From positions 1,240,001-1,304,000 of the forward strand of contig NZ_CP119804.1 of NCBI RefSeq assembly GCF_029338375.1: a stretch of 64,000 nt of DNA, written 5' to 3'. Under the pieces are notes generated by a model. That model did not search any database and was not told the DNA's origin. It worked only from the letters and a program-made list of their open reading frames with translations. The stretch comes from Halorussus lipolyticus. Its GTDB lineage: Archaea; Halobacteriota; Halobacteria; Halobacteriales; Haladaptataceae. The translations under genes and the position numbers were made by a program. Shown one piece after another: positions 44,171 to 53,786 of this stretch (positions are counted from its first letter, which is position 1; each line of letters opens with the position of its first letter).

Positions 44171-44895
44171 GGTCGCACCTCCGCGAGGAGGCCGTCGCCG
44201 GTCCGGGCCTCGGTGAGTTCGCTTTCGGACGCCGACCCTGCGCTCGCCCGACTCCGCCGGAGTCGGTCGGGTCGGCGGTAGTCGTTCGACGACGAGTCCT
44301 CCAACTCGTCGATTTCGTCCTGAAGGCGGTTGATTTTCGTCCGGAGTTCCTGTATCGTCTCGTTCTTGCGGTTCAGCATCGTCTGCTGGCGCTCGACGGT
44401 CTGGTTGACCTGCTCCAGCGTCTCGTTGCGAGTGTCGGCCCGCGATTCGAGGCGGTCGATGGTCCGGTTGAGTTCTTCGGTGCGGTCCTCGGCGGCCTCG
44501 AACTGGCGTTTCAGCCTGTCGCGCTCGTCTTTCAGTCGCGCGAGCCGATTTCTGGCCGTCTCCAACTTCCCTTCGGTCGTGTTGAGTTCCGACTGGGTGG
44601 CGTTGAGTCGCTTCTCGGTCGCCCGCAACTGCTTGGACACCTCCTGAATGTCCGAGAGTCGGGTCTGAAGCGACTGGTTGATGTTCCGGAGCGTGCGATT
44701 CAGTTCCTCGACCCGATTCTGCTTGGCCTTCACTTTCGCCGATAGCTCCTCGTTCTCGTCGGCCAACTGCTGGTTCTCGGTCCGTAGTTGGTCCACCGAC
44801 TCCTGATAGTAGACCGTCGTGCCGACCAGTCCGAACGCCGACAGGCCGACGAGGAGCGCCAGCGCGACGTTGATTGTGTCACCGATGTAACTCAT
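44167..44895 (-). CDS. Membrane-anchored coiled-coil protein
   Basis: The 242-residue protein has an N-terminal transmembrane helix (about 7-28, INVALALLVGLSAFGLVG) and then about 165 residues of continuous predicted coiled coil with Leu/Asn/Arg heptads (ENEELSAKVKAKQNRVEELN, TRLSDIQEVSKQLRATEKRL). The C-terminus is a short Arg/Ser/Glu tail. It probably forms an external or cytoplasmic rod that couples VWA and MoxR partners, as an inference from its place in the operon. I do not recognise a named family. Confidence 0.8.
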   Translation of the reverse strand: MSYIGDTINVALALLVGLSAFGLVGTTVYYQESVDQLRTENQQLADENEELSAKVKAKQNRVEELNRTLRNINQSLQTRLSDIQEVSKQLRATEKRLNATQSELNTTEGKLETARNRLARLKDERDRLKRQFEAAEDRTEELNRTIDRLESRADTRNETLEQVNQTVERQQTMLNRKNETIQELRTKINRLQDEIDELEDSSSNDYRRPDRLRRSRASAGSASESELTEARTGDGLLAEVRP

Positions 44896-47294
44896 GGAAT
44901 CACTCCCTGACCGCGATAGCGCCCGAGTCGCCGGGCGCAGATTTCCCCGACGAGGACGACCAACCCTGCCAGCAGGGCTATCCAGTCCCACGACCGCTCA
45001 ACGTGGCGCTTCCGGGTCGCCTGTCGCTCGATTGCCGAGGCGATGGCCGCGGGTCGGCGCGGCGAGAACGCCCGGCCGCCGGTCCGCTCGACCACCTGTT
45101 TGAGTCCCGAGGCCACGCCGAGGCTGGCGTACTCGGCCGGGTAGTTGACGGCGTAGGCGCTCCCCGGAAGTTCGCGGTAGCCAACTTCGGTCGGGACCTC
45201 CTCGGCCTCGTAGCGCCCCGGCGCGACCGCCGAAAACGAGAGGCCGGATTTCTCGGCGCTTTCCGGGGGATTCTGTCCGGCGTAGACCACGGTCGTCGGT
45301 TCGCCGACGCGGGTGTCGGGCGAGGAGACCACGCCGGTCGCCTTGCGCTGGGGGTCGCCGATGGCCCAGTTCACCGACCGCGAGAGCAACAGCGAGTCGG
45401 GTTTCTCCCGCAGGTCGCCGAGGCCGCCGTCGGGTCCGTAGGCGGTGACGGCGGCGACTCGCCCGAGGCCGAACCGCCACGTCGAGATGGCGGGTGCGCC
45501 GTAGCCCGTGGCCACCAGTAGGTCCGCGCCCGGCTTGACGCGGACCTCGTTCGACCCCGGAAGGCTCGCTGTCGGCGAAATTCCGCGGGTGACGAAGTGA
45601 CCGTCGTCCACCACGACGGCGTGGTCGCCGCTGTACCGCCGGTTCGGGCCGCCGAACTCGACCCGGAGGCGGTTGGTCTGGTCGGCCAGCAGGAAGGTGC
45701 CGTCTGTCCGGTCGGCGACTCCTCGGAGGAGGCCCTCGTTGACGCTCCCGACGCCGACGCTGACGACCCGGACGTTCCGGTCGGCGAGTGTCTCGGCCGC
45801 CCCGAATGCGGGTTTCGGCGAGTCTCGACCGTCGCTCAGGAGGATGACCGTGCCGCCCTCGTCGCCGAGGACCTTCGACGCGCCGAGCAGTCCCTTCCCG
45901 ATGTTGGTACTCCCGCCGCTCCGGAGGCTCCGAATCTTGCGCTTCAACTTCGCTCGCCCGGATTTCAGCGACGTGAGGTCGGCGACCCGGTAGGCGTTGC
46001 CGTCGAACGCGACCACGCCGGCCTCGTTGCGGTCCCCGAGTTGCGAGAGGACGTCGAGCGCAAGCGCCTTCTGGACTCGCATCCCGGCCTTCGCGCTTCC
46101 GGACACGTCCACCGCCAGCACGACACGGGACTTCTGCCCGGTCGAACCGCCGGGCCGGACCGGGAGGAGCGACGAGATGCGGGAGTTGTCGTACCGGCCC
46201 TTCTCGTAGGCGCGTTCGCCGCCGACCACGACGAGGCCGCCGCCGTCGATGACGTGGCCTTGGAGCGCGCCGACGTTGCCGAGGTCCGGGCCGGCCACGT
46301 CCTGCACGACCACGGCGTAGTAGTCGCTCAGGTTCGCGGGGACCGACTTCGCTCGGGTCACGTCGTAGAGGTTCCGGAGATACGTTTCGAGGGCGTAGTC
46401 GCCCCGACTCACGTAGAGGACGCGAGGCTGTTCGACCACCTGCACCGTCTTCCGGGACACGTCGTTGACCGCGAAGGCGTCCTCGACGGTGCCCGAGACG
46501 CGGGCCGTGACCCGGTGGGGACCGGTCTCGCTGAAGTTGTGCGACAGCGAGAGGGTGCCGTCTTTCGGAACCGCTCGGGAGACGACCTGCGAGCCATCCA
46601 CCGAGACCGTGACTTTCGCACCCGCCGGCGACTCCTCGACGCCCGCCACGCGGACGCCGAATCGGCTCTCGACGCCGACGCTGGCCTTCCGCGGGCCGGA
46701 GAGGGTAACCCGAACGTCAGACCGGTTCGACGTGAGTCGGACTCGGTTGACCGTCGCGTTGACCTCCTCGGCGAGGTCCCCGGCCCGAGACAGCGACGTG
46801 CCGCCCGTGACCTGCCCGTCCGAGACCACCAGCAGGCTGGCGTTCGGCCGGAGGTTGGCGACCACGCCCTCGCCGATTCGGGACCGGTTTTTCGCGCCAA
46901 TCGTGACGCGGTTCACCGCGACGCCCTCCTGCTCGATGTCAGATTCGAGGTTGTCGGCGACCGGCGAGTGGACGCCCATGCTGGCCGACTGGTCCACCAG
47001 CATCGTGACCTGCGGGTCGCCCGCCGTGGTCGCGGTGGTGACGGTCGTCGGCCCGGCGGCGGCGGTCACGAGGCAGGCGACGACGACGAGTCGGGTCCCA
47101 AAGAGCGCGAGACGAGCGCGCCGGCCGGGGTCGCTGTCGGCCGACTTTGGTTCTGCTTCCGATTCCGACTCGTCGCCGCCTCGCCGGACGACCAGCAACC
47201 ACAGGACCACTGCGGCGACCGGCACGCCCCCGAAGACGACCGGTCGGGCGAACTCGACCGACGCACCGATGGGGAGGTTCGACAGGAGACTCAT
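44892..47294 (-). CDS. VWA-domain membrane protein (glutamine amidotransferase-like)
   Basis: The 800-residue protein begins with two transmembrane helices (about 15-32 and 52-72), then an extracellular beta domain with a PQVTMLVDQSASMG VWA-like strand, and a second VWA with VLAVDVSGSAKAG and LLSDGRDSPKPAFGA. A C-terminal helix (about 775-795) anchors the end. The central GHVIDGGGLVVVGGERAYEKG segment resembles GATase-like domains of this family. Such proteins accompany MoxR and DUF58 in bacteria (BatA/BatB-like). The ATG at 47294 overlaps the preceding stop; a GTG one codon earlier is possible. Confidence 0.88.
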   Translation of the reverse strand: MSLLSNLPIGASVEFARPVVFGGVPVAAVVLWLLVVRRGGDESESEAEPKSADSDPGRRARLALFGTRLVVVACLVTAAAGPTTVTTATTAGDPQVTMLVDQSASMGVHSPVADNLESDIEQEGVAVNRVTIGAKNRSRIGEGVVANLRPNASLLVVSDGQVTGGTSLSRAGDLAEEVNATVNRVRLTSNRSDVRVTLSGPRKASVGVESRFGVRVAGVEESPAGAKVTVSVDGSQVVSRAVPKDGTLSLSHNFSETGPHRVTARVSGTVEDAFAVNDVSRKTVQVVEQPRVLYVSRGDYALETYLRNLYDVTRAKSVPANLSDYYAVVVQDVAGPDLGNVGALQGHVIDGGGLVVVGGERAYEKGRYDNSRISSLLPVRPGGSTGQKSRVVLAVDVSGSAKAGMRVQKALALDVLSQLGDRNEAGVVAFDGNAYRVADLTSLKSGRAKLKRKIRSLRSGGSTNIGKGLLGASKVLGDEGGTVILLSDGRDSPKPAFGAAETLADRNVRVVSVGVGSVNEGLLRGVADRTDGTFLLADQTNRLRVEFGGPNRRYSGDHAVVVDDGHFVTRGISPTASLPGSNEVRVKPGADLLVATGYGAPAISTWRFGLGRVAAVTAYGPDGGLGDLREKPDSLLLSRSVNWAIGDPQRKATGVVSSPDTRVGEPTTVVYAGQNPPESAEKSGLSFSAVAPGRYEAEEVPTEVGYRELPGSAYAVNYPAEYASLGVASGLKQVVERTGGRAFSPRRPAAIASAIERQATRKRHVERSWDWIALLAGLVVLVGEICARRLGRYRGQGVIP

Positions 47295-49108
47295 CACAGG
47301 TCACCCCGGTAGCGCAGGAAGGCCATCTCCAGCAGGACCAGCAGGACCGCAAGCCCCGCGACGGCCGGCGTCAACTTCTGGGGAACGGTCGCCGTCTCGG
47401 TGTCGCTGGCCGTCGCTCCGCCGGCCGTCTCTCCGGCCTCGATTGCTGGCGCGGTGACGTTCGACTCGTCGGCGCTGGCCAGCGACGCGGCGTACCGCTG
47501 TCCTCCGGCCTCGTAGAAGCCGACCTGCCGGAAGGCGAGGACCCCGGCCTCGCGCGTTCCGTCGGGCGTCGTGACCGTCGCGTTGCCCCCGAGCGGGAGG
47601 GTGGTCCCGGTCCGGCGGTTCATCGCCGACAGCGAGCGCCGGCCGGTGAGTTCGTAGGCGACGCGCTTCCAGAACACCGGATACCGGTAGTTGTGTTCGA
47701 ACGACGAGTTGTTGGCGGGGTAGCCGTAGTAGAACACCCGGCCCCCATCCAGCGGTGCAGTGGCCAACAGAGGAGTCCCGTTGACCGTCCGGAGGTGGGC
47801 TTTCCCGGCCAGCAGGTCGGCCCGGACGTAGCTCTGCGGGGCCGGGAAGGTCACGTCCTCCGTGACCGGCGACGGGTCTGGTTGGTTGACCGCCGGGTCG
47901 GTGGCGGTCCCGTTGGGTGCGACCGGGAGGAGGTCGCCGTACCCCACCGCCGAGAGGTTCGACTGGGCCTGAATCACGACGCCGCCGCCCGACGAGAGCG
48001 TCTCGCGGGCGACCCCGAGCGTCCCGTCAAGGAGTCGGCCGGGAGCCACCTCGCTGAAGACCACGAGGTCGTAGGACTTCGAGATGGACGCCGGCGGGTG
48101 CTTGACCGTGACCTGTGTCCCGCGGACGACCTCCAGTGCGGTGGTCAGGGGCCGATTCTCGTCGTTGGTCACGACCAGCACGTCGATTGTTGGCTCCTCG
48201 GGGGCCGCGATTGGCAGGCGGTCGTCAACCGGGAAATCGTCGCCGGGCGCGAGTCGGAGTTGGCCGCCGCCCGCCGGAACCGGGAGCGTGGCGGTGGCGA
48301 CTTCGCCCGGCCCGAGCGCGAGTGACTCCTCGGCCTCGCCGAGGACGACTTCGCGGGTCGCTCTCTCGGTCCCGAAGTTCTTCACCCGGACCGTCGCGGT
48401 GCCGTTGGCGAACGACGACCCGACGACGCCGACGTTTTCTGGGCCACCGCCCGCGAACTGCCGGAGCGAGACCGAGTAGCCTCTGGCCCGCGCTGACGCC
48501 ACCGCGGTCCGCCAGTCACCGCCCGCGAAGTCGCTCAGGACGACGATTCGGGCGTCGTCGCTTGCCACCGCGACAGCGCGACTGACTGCTCCTCGGAGGT
48601 CGGTGTGCCCGGCAGTGACCCGCAGGTCCGAGAGGACGGCCTCGGCTTCTGTCGGCGGCGCGCGCCGGGTGAGGACGGCGGTCTCGGTGCCCGCGACGAC
48701 GACGGAGGTCTCCCCGGTCGCGGCATCTCTCGCTGACCCGACTGCCCGGTCGAAGCGGGTTTCGCCGCCGACCTCAGTCGCCATGCTCGCGGTGGCGTCC
48801 ACCACGACGACCGTCTCCGAGACGGTCCGGTCCTCCGAAACCGGAACGTAGGGAGCGGCCAACGAGACGGCGACGGCGAGGACCGCGAACAACTGGAGCG
48901 CCAACAGCGCGTTTCGCTGGAGCCGCCTCAGCGCGGGGTGTCGGCGACTCTCTCGGCGGTCTCCGAGCAGGAACTCGACCGCGGGGAAGGATAGCTCCTC
49001 GGGGTCGGGCTTGAGCAGGTAGAGGACGACGACGGGTATCGCGGCCGCTATCGCAGTGAGACCGAGCGGCCGGAGGAACACCGACGAGAGGGAGTCTGCG
49101 AGCGTCAC
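47294..49108 (-). CDS. BatA-like VWA membrane protein
   Basis: The 604-residue protein starts with the BatA N-terminal helix and motif LLKPDPEELSFPAVEFLLGD, followed by RRLQRNALLALQLFAVLAVAVSLAAPYV, a VWA domain with VVVDATASMATEVGGETRF (about 100-118), and a C-terminal helix at about 575-600. It is the upstream partner of the second VWA protein in the operon and is probably surface-exposed. Its stop overlaps the next start. The function of the complex in archaea is unknown. Confidence 0.88.
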   Translation of the reverse strand: MTLADSLSSVFLRPLGLTAIAAAIPVVVLYLLKPDPEELSFPAVEFLLGDRRESRRHPALRRLQRNALLALQLFAVLAVAVSLAAPYVPVSEDRTVSETVVVVDATASMATEVGGETRFDRAVGSARDAATGETSVVVAGTETAVLTRRAPPTEAEAVLSDLRVTAGHTDLRGAVSRAVAVASDDARIVVLSDFAGGDWRTAVASARARGYSVSLRQFAGGGPENVGVVGSSFANGTATVRVKNFGTERATREVVLGEAEESLALGPGEVATATLPVPAGGGQLRLAPGDDFPVDDRLPIAAPEEPTIDVLVVTNDENRPLTTALEVVRGTQVTVKHPPASISKSYDLVVFSEVAPGRLLDGTLGVARETLSSGGGVVIQAQSNLSAVGYGDLLPVAPNGTATDPAVNQPDPSPVTEDVTFPAPQSYVRADLLAGKAHLRTVNGTPLLATAPLDGGRVFYYGYPANNSSFEHNYRYPVFWKRVAYELTGRRSLSAMNRRTGTTLPLGGNATVTTPDGTREAGVLAFRQVGFYEAGGQRYAASLASADESNVTAPAIEAGETAGGATASDTETATVPQKLTPAVAGLAVLLVLLEMAFLRYRGDL

Positions 49109-49275
49109 GGCGCGCTCGTCACCTCCGAGTCGGGCAGGTTCACCGGTTGCTGTCGCCGAACGGAACGGGCGGGGCTACGAGTCCGAACCATCGTTGGGGA
49201 GTCGCCCGCGTGGAATCTGTTGGAGGGCTAACGGGCGATTTGATGGGTTTGCTCACTCGTTGTGTAAATACTTTT

Positions 49276-50535
49276 TCATCCGGGGGTCGCGTTGCCCGAC
49301 CGGCGCAGGATGCGGAAGGACACTTGGTCGTCGGTTTCGCCGTCGGCCTCGACCGTGAGGGTGTAGACGCCGGGTTCGAGACCGTCGGTGTCGAGCGTGA
49401 CCGCCCAGTTGCCGTCGGTGTTCCAGTCGTGGGTCCAGACGGTCGGGAATCGCCCGGCAGACGGCCCTTCGATGGCCTCGACCCGGATGGTGTTGTCGTC
49501 CGGGCGCAGGTTGGTGAACCCGGCGACCACCATCTGCTCGCCCTCGGTTATCCCGTAGATTCCCTCGGGACCGAACTGGCTTTGGGGCGCGACAGTGGTG
49601 ATTCGGGTGGTGGGTTCGACGTACCGGAACTGCTCGTCGATGAGGAGGTCGTCGCTCCCAGTCTCGTCGGTGGTCTGCCCGAGGAATCGCTCGCGGACCT
49701 GCTGAGCGTCGAGCAGGCGGGGTTGGGTTCCGAGGTAGTCGGCCAGCGCGTCGAGTGTCGCGTTGGACCCGTCCGGGAGTCGGCCGTCGCCGGCGATTTC
49801 GTCCCTGCCGAGGCCCAACACGTAGGCCTGTATCGGCCCTTCGGCGAGGAGTTGGCCGTCCGCGGTCCGGAGGGGCACGTCCACGTCGAACGACCCGTTT
49901 CCGCGCGGGACCTGAATCCGGTCGGTGCCGACCCGGCCTCGGCCGTCAACGAGGACGACCAGCAGTTCCCGGCCGCCGCGGGAGGTCCCCCGAACGGTGA
50001 CTTCGGTGGTCGAAGTCGGCACCTGTCCGTCGACCGTGACGAAACTGCCCCGGAGGCGCGCCCGGTTCACCCGAATCGGGAGTTGGCCGCTCTCGACCTC
50101 CACGAACCGGGCGGGGTCGATGCTCGCCGGGAGGGACTCGTTGGTGCCGACCTCGCTGGCGTTCACCGCGCCGAGTCGGTAGTTTCCGGGGTACGACAGC
50201 ACCCGGTTGGCGTTCGAGAGGACGAGGTTCCGAACCGACCAGTTGCCCTCGTCGTCCACCGGCACGGCGTCCTCGGGGCCGAACTCGCCGTCCCGGTTCA
50301 CGTCCAGCAGTTGCCAGTTCCCGCCGCTCCGGGCGTAGAGCGCGACCGACTCGACGCTTTGGTTGGCCGTCCCGCTGACGTTGACCGCCTGTCCGACGAA
50401 GTACGATTCGTCGGGCGACGTGATGGCGATGGATTCGTGGGACGCCGACGCCACGGGCGTCCAGAAGGCTCCCAGACCGCCGACTACGACCGCTCCCACG
50501 AGCAGGACCGTCAGGACGGATTTCGTTCGCTTCAT
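49276..50535 (-). CDS. Secreted beta-sandwich surface protein
   Basis: The 419-residue precursor has a Sec signal (about 1-32, VLTVLLVGAVVVGGLGAFW), then Ig-like repeats: ITSPDESYFVGQAVNVSGTA and later VEVESGQLPIRVNRARLRG and FVTVDGQVPTSTTEVTV. N-x-S/T sites are frequent. It ends TVEADGETDDQVSFRILRR with no anchor. It resembles the repeat region of haloarchaeal S-layer-like proteins. It is likely expressed with the MoxR operon, 167 bp upstream of the next gene, although a TATA-like box (about 49262-49270) may drive that gene separately. Confidence 0.72.
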   Translation of the reverse strand: MKRTKSVLTVLLVGAVVVGGLGAFWTPVASASHESIAITSPDESYFVGQAVNVSGTANQSVESVALYARSGGNWQLLDVNRDGEFGPEDAVPVDDEGNWSVRNLVLSNANRVLSYPGNYRLGAVNASEVGTNESLPASIDPARFVEVESGQLPIRVNRARLRGSFVTVDGQVPTSTTEVTVRGTSRGGRELLVVLVDGRGRVGTDRIQVPRGNGSFDVDVPLRTADGQLLAEGPIQAYVLGLGRDEIAGDGRLPDGSNATLDALADYLGTQPRLLDAQQVRERFLGQTTDETGSDDLLIDEQFRYVEPTTRITTVAPQSQFGPEGIYGITEGEQMVVAGFTNLRPDDNTIRVEAIEGPSAGRFPTVWTHDWNTDGNWAVTLDTDGLEPGVYTLTVEADGETDDQVSFRILRRSGNATPG

Positions 50536-50628
50536 CTCGATTGCTCCCCCATGCGAACGTATCACGATGCCGCGGTTTATCGGTGTTCGGGGTGCAAAAT
50601 CGGCGTGCGTTTCACCGGTCGAACCATC

Positions 50629-51012
50629 TCAGGAGGTAACTCGAACGTCCACCTTCCGCGTCCGCGGCCCATCGCACTCCACGAACAAGACGGACTGCCA
50701 CGTGCCCATCGCCAGTTCGCCCTCCTCGACCGGGACGCTGACCGACTCGCCAAGCACAGTGGCCCGGAGGTGAGCGTCGGCGTTGTCGTCGATTCGGTCG
50801 TGGCGATAGCCGCCGTCGCTCGGCGCGAGGCCCTCGGCGAAGGATTCGATGTCCTCCAGCAGGCCGGACTCGGCCTCTTGGACGACCACCCCGGCGGTGG
50901 TGTGGCGGACGAAGACGGTGCAGACGCCCGTGGCGTCGTCCGGGATTTCGTCGGCCACCCGGTCGGTGATGTCCACGGCCTCAGTTCGCTCCTCGGTCTC
51001 GACTCCGAACAT
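50629..51012 (-). CDS. YjbQ family protein (UPF0047)
   Basis: The 127-residue protein has the YjbQ pattern: ITDRVADEIPDDATGVCTVF, VRHTTAGVVVQEAE, LRATVLGESVSVPVEEGELAMGTWQSVLFVECDGPR. The family fold is a single-domain beta-barrel, with reported secondary thiamine-phosphate synthase activity in bacterial members and unknown physiological role. The ATG at 51012 starts the conserved FGVETE; an upstream start at 51069 adds an Ala/Ser-rich tail. Confidence 0.92.
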   Translation of the reverse strand: MFGVETEERTEAVDITDRVADEIPDDATGVCTVFVRHTTAGVVVQEAESGLLEDIESFAEGLAPSDGGYRHDRIDDNADAHLRATVLGESVSVPVEEGELAMGTWQSVLFVECDGPRTRKVDVRVTS

Positions 51013-51177
51013 GCCAGACGCTCGGACGGCGACCGCCGTAGTTGCACCGGAGGACGAGGCTTCGAGCAATTTTTAGTTGTTTCTAAGAATTGTTCCGTTG
51101 GGTTAAGCCGTCCGACTCCTCCGACTCGGCGGTTTCGGGTGCTACTTTACTCCCCGAGAGTCAACTCCCACCCACGA

Positions 51178-52137
51178 ATGACCCGAGACGCGCCCGACGT
51201 ACTCGTCCTGCGGAAGGGAACTCACGGCGTCCCTGTCGCCGAGTTCGCCGACGAACTCCGCGAGCGCCTGCCGGACCGCGACGTGCGCCACGCCCGCACG
51301 CCGAGCGAGGAGCGCGAGTTACTCACCCACGCGCCCGTCGTCGCCGGGATGGAACTGGACGAGGACCTGCTGGCCCACGCCGAGGACCTGCGACTGTTCG
51401 CCTGCGCCTACGCCGGAACCGGCCACCTGCCGATGGACGCGCTCGAAGACCGCGGCGTGGCGGTGACGAACGCCTCGGGCGTCCACGGGCCGAACATCGG
51501 CGAACACGTCGTGGGGAACGTGTTGGTCTTCGCCCGCCGACTCCACGAAGGGTGGCGACGCCAGCGCAAGCGCGAGTGGCGACACTTCCGGTCCCACGAG
51601 TTACAGGGGAGTACCGTCACCGTGGTCGGCCTCGGCGCGATTGGACAGTCGGTGGTCGAGCGACTGGAGGGCTTCGGCGTCGAGACCATCGGCGTGCGCT
51701 ACACCCCCGAGAAGGGCGGCCCGACCGACGAGGTGGTTGGTTTCGGCGAGGAGGACCTGCACGGGGTCCTCGCGCGCACGGACTACCTTATACTAGCCTG
51801 CCCGCTGACCGAGACGACCCGCGGGCTAATCGGGAGCGACGAATTCGAGACCCTGCCGCCCGACAGCGTGCTGGTCAACGTCGCCCGCGGGCAGGTGGTC
51901 GAAACCGACGCGCTGGTTTCGGCCCTCCGGCGCGGCCACATCCGCGGCGCGGCGCTGGACGTGACCGACCCCGAACCGCTTCCCGAAAATCACCCGCTCT
52001 GGAACTTCGAGAACTGCCTCGTCACGCCCCACTGCTCGGGGCACACGCCCGACTACTACTCCCGGTTGGCCGACATCGTGGCCGAGAACGTCCGGCGGTT
52101 GGACGACGACGAGGAGTTAGAGAATCGAGTGGTCTGA
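51178..52137 (+). CDS. D-2-hydroxyacid dehydrogenase
   Basis: The 319-residue protein reduces 2-oxoacids with NAD(P)H. It has an N-terminal catalytic segment (VLRKGTHGVPVAEFADELRE), the nucleotide-binding motif VVGLGAIGQSVVERL (about 145-159), LILACPLTETTRGLI, the catalytic Arg in NVARGQVV, DVTDPEPLPENHPLW with the Glu, and TPHCSGHTPDYYSRL with the His. The substrate is not predictable. The ATG at 51178 follows the in-frame non-coding extension. Confidence 0.94.
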   Translation: MTRDAPDVLVLRKGTHGVPVAEFADELRERLPDRDVRHARTPSEERELLTHAPVVAGMELDEDLLAHAEDLRLFACAYAGTGHLPMDALEDRGVAVTNASGVHGPNIGEHVVGNVLVFARRLHEGWRRQRKREWRHFRSHELQGSTVTVVGLGAIGQSVVERLEGFGVETIGVRYTPEKGGPTDEVVGFGEEDLHGVLARTDYLILACPLTETTRGLIGSDEFETLPPDSVLVNVARGQVVETDALVSALRRGHIRGAALDVTDPEPLPENHPLWNFENCLVTPHCSGHTPDYYSRLADIVAENVRRLDDDEELENRVV

Positions 52138-52253
52138 GGGGCGCGACTCGGGGATTCGGACGAAGCCACTACGCACTCAAAAATCTTCGCCCAATTTCCC
52201 ATTTTGTGGCAATCTTCGGTGTCTCTAACCCTATCGAGCGACTGTTTTCGAAT

Positions 52254-52598
52254 ATGAAGCGCCACATCGACCACGTTTTCCGGGCGATGGCGCACCCGCT
52301 CCGGCGCGAGGTCCTGTGCCTCCTCGCTCGGCGAGACGACGGCGTTGCCGAATTGACCGACCTGTCCGAACGACTCGCCGACCGCGCCCCGGACAGGACT
52401 GACGAGGAGTTGCAGACGGTACTGTACCACGACCACCTGCCGCGACTCCGCGAGGCCGGACTAGTCGAGTTCGACGACCGAACCGGAACGGCCCGGTACA
52501 GAGACGGCCCCCCGTCGGGCCTCGTGGGGACCGCGCTGGCCGACCACCGCGCGTTGCGCGAGTCACAGCAGTCGCACACGTCGAGGTCCAGAATCTGA
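52254..52598 (+). CDS. ArsR/DUF7344-like winged-helix regulator
   Basis: The 114-residue protein contains a winged helix (about 5-85): HVFRAMAHPLRREVLCLLAR, LTDLSERLADRAPD, HDHLPRLREAGLVEFDDRTG. This matches haloarchaeal ArsR-like or DUF7344 regulators. No metal-binding or membrane motif is seen. It precedes the small glycine-zipper gene by 49 bp. Confidence 0.82.
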   Translation: MKRHIDHVFRAMAHPLRREVLCLLARRDDGVAELTDLSERLADRAPDRTDEELQTVLYHDHLPRLREAGLVEFDDRTGTARYRDGPPSGLVGTALADHRALRESQQSHTSRSRI

Positions 52599-52616
52599 CC
52601 TCCCACCGGCAACTAG

Positions 52617-52622
52617 TTTTAT
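52617..52622 (+). promoter_or_regulatory. TATA box of glycine-zipper gene
   Basis: TTTTAT about 28 nt before the ATG at 52648 marks a leaderless-type archaeal promoter. Confidence 0.55.
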
Positions 52623-52647
52623 CACGACGACTACCGTCGTTCGAAGC

Positions 52648-52878
52648 ATGCGAAAGCGTATCAAACGAGCGATGAACCGGGCCGAGTACGCGGCCGTCGG
52701 AGCGGCCATCGGAGGAGCGGTCGGCGGACTGTTCAGTCGAAACGCCGCCAGTACCGCCGCGGGAGTCGGCGCGCTCGTCGGCGCGACGGTCGGCGAGAAG
52801 CGCGGGTCGGTCGATGCGGCGGTGACGAAAGTGACCGAGACGAGGAGTCGCCCGCAGAAGATGCTCCGCAGGAAGTGA
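52648..52878 (+). CDS. Small glycine-zipper protein
   Basis: The 76-residue basic protein has an N-terminal Arg/Lys-rich helix and a Gly/Ala-rich zipper (AAVGAAIGGAVGGLFSRNAASTAAGVGALVGATVG as two packed helices, about 14-48). Glycine-zipper proteins insert in or sit against membranes. Its function is unknown. It is unusually basic for a haloarchaeal protein. Confidence 0.7.
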   Translation: MRKRIKRAMNRAEYAAVGAAIGGAVGGLFSRNAASTAAGVGALVGATVGEKRGSVDAAVTKVTETRSRPQKMLRRK

Positions 52879-52905
52879 GAGGACAGCGCGTCCGGCCGGT
52901 CGGTG

Positions 52906-53751
52906 TTACCCGCCGCGAATCCCGACCGCGACGAGGAGGACGCCGACCCCGCCGCTCGCCAGCACAGCGTACCAGACGACGACCCCGCTTCGGGGGTTCG
53001 CGGTCGTCGGGTCCACGGTCGAAAGCACTCCTGCAAGGCCGAGGAAGCACGCGCCGAGCGCAACCGCCGTGAGTCGCACGCCGCGCCGCGTCGGGCCGGG
53101 GTCGCCGGGGTCGGCCGCGACGCCGGATTCGAGGACCCCGCGGACCGCGGCGTCGGCCTCGCGGGGAATCACGAGCGAGCGCGGCGTCCCGAAGGTCGCG
53201 GTCTCCTCGGCATACGAGAGTCGATAGACGGCGTAACCGCCGACCGTCCAGCGCCGGAAACCGGCCAGCGTCGAACAGTCGATGGTGGTTCCGGTGTCGG
53301 TGACTGTTCCGGCAGTGGCGTCGATTTCCCCCTCCGAGGACAACAGACTGGCCAGCGCCAGCGGGAGCGAGACTGTCGCCACGACGAGTGCCGAGAACCA
53401 GTCGGTCGGGACGACGAGACTGCCGATAACGAGGAGCGCGAGGCCGCCGACCGATGCTCCCGCGAGTGACCAGCGGCCGAGTTTACGGAGCGCGGGAGTC
53501 CGCTTTCGCGGACTGCTCGCGGTGAGATGAGGTGCGGTCCGGGCCAGTCCGACGCCGAACGCCAGCAGGGTTCCGAGACCGAGCGCGTACCGGCCTTCGA
53601 CCAGCAGGAGGAGGCCGAGACCGAACGCTCCGAGCGCGACAGCGAGTGCGAATCCGCCGATGACGCCGACCGAGACGACGACCAGCGTCCGGAGGAACCG
53701 AGAGTTCTCGGGAGTGTGCGACCACGAAACCGTCTCGGAACTGGGAGCCAC
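52906..53751 (-). CDS. Multi-TM haloarchaeal membrane protein
   Basis: The 281-residue protein has four or five transmembrane helices near the N-terminal half (about 23-45, 52-68, 95-117 and 122-140), a soluble segment with WTVGGYAVYRLSYAEETATFG (about 165-205), and two more at the C-terminus (about 226-244, 255-277). No family was recognised. The start is GTG at 53751. It is convergent with the glycine-zipper gene. Confidence 0.65.
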   Translation of the reverse strand: MAPSSETVSWSHTPENSRFLRTLVVVSVGVIGGFALAVALGAFGLGLLLLVEGRYALGLGTLLAFGVGLARTAPHLTASSPRKRTPALRKLGRWSLAGASVGGLALLVIGSLVVPTDWFSALVVATVSLPLALASLLSSEGEIDATAGTVTDTGTTIDCSTLAGFRRWTVGGYAVYRLSYAEETATFGTPRSLVIPREADAAVRGVLESGVAADPGDPGPTRRGVRLTAVALGACFLGLAGVLSTVDPTTANPRSGVVVWYAVLASGGVGVLLVAVGIRGG

Positions 53752-53786
53752 GAATTTCGTATCGCCCCGGAGAACGTAAATCCTCT

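Noticed and set aside
45597..47312. 571-aa plus-strand frame inside the VWA gene
   Set aside because: Arg/Asp/Val-rich shadow; the VWA MIDAS motifs are on the minus strand.
49147..51177. Extension of the 2-hydroxyacid dehydrogenase frame
   Set aside because: Antisense to the secreted protein and YjbQ; the real N-terminus begins at 51178.
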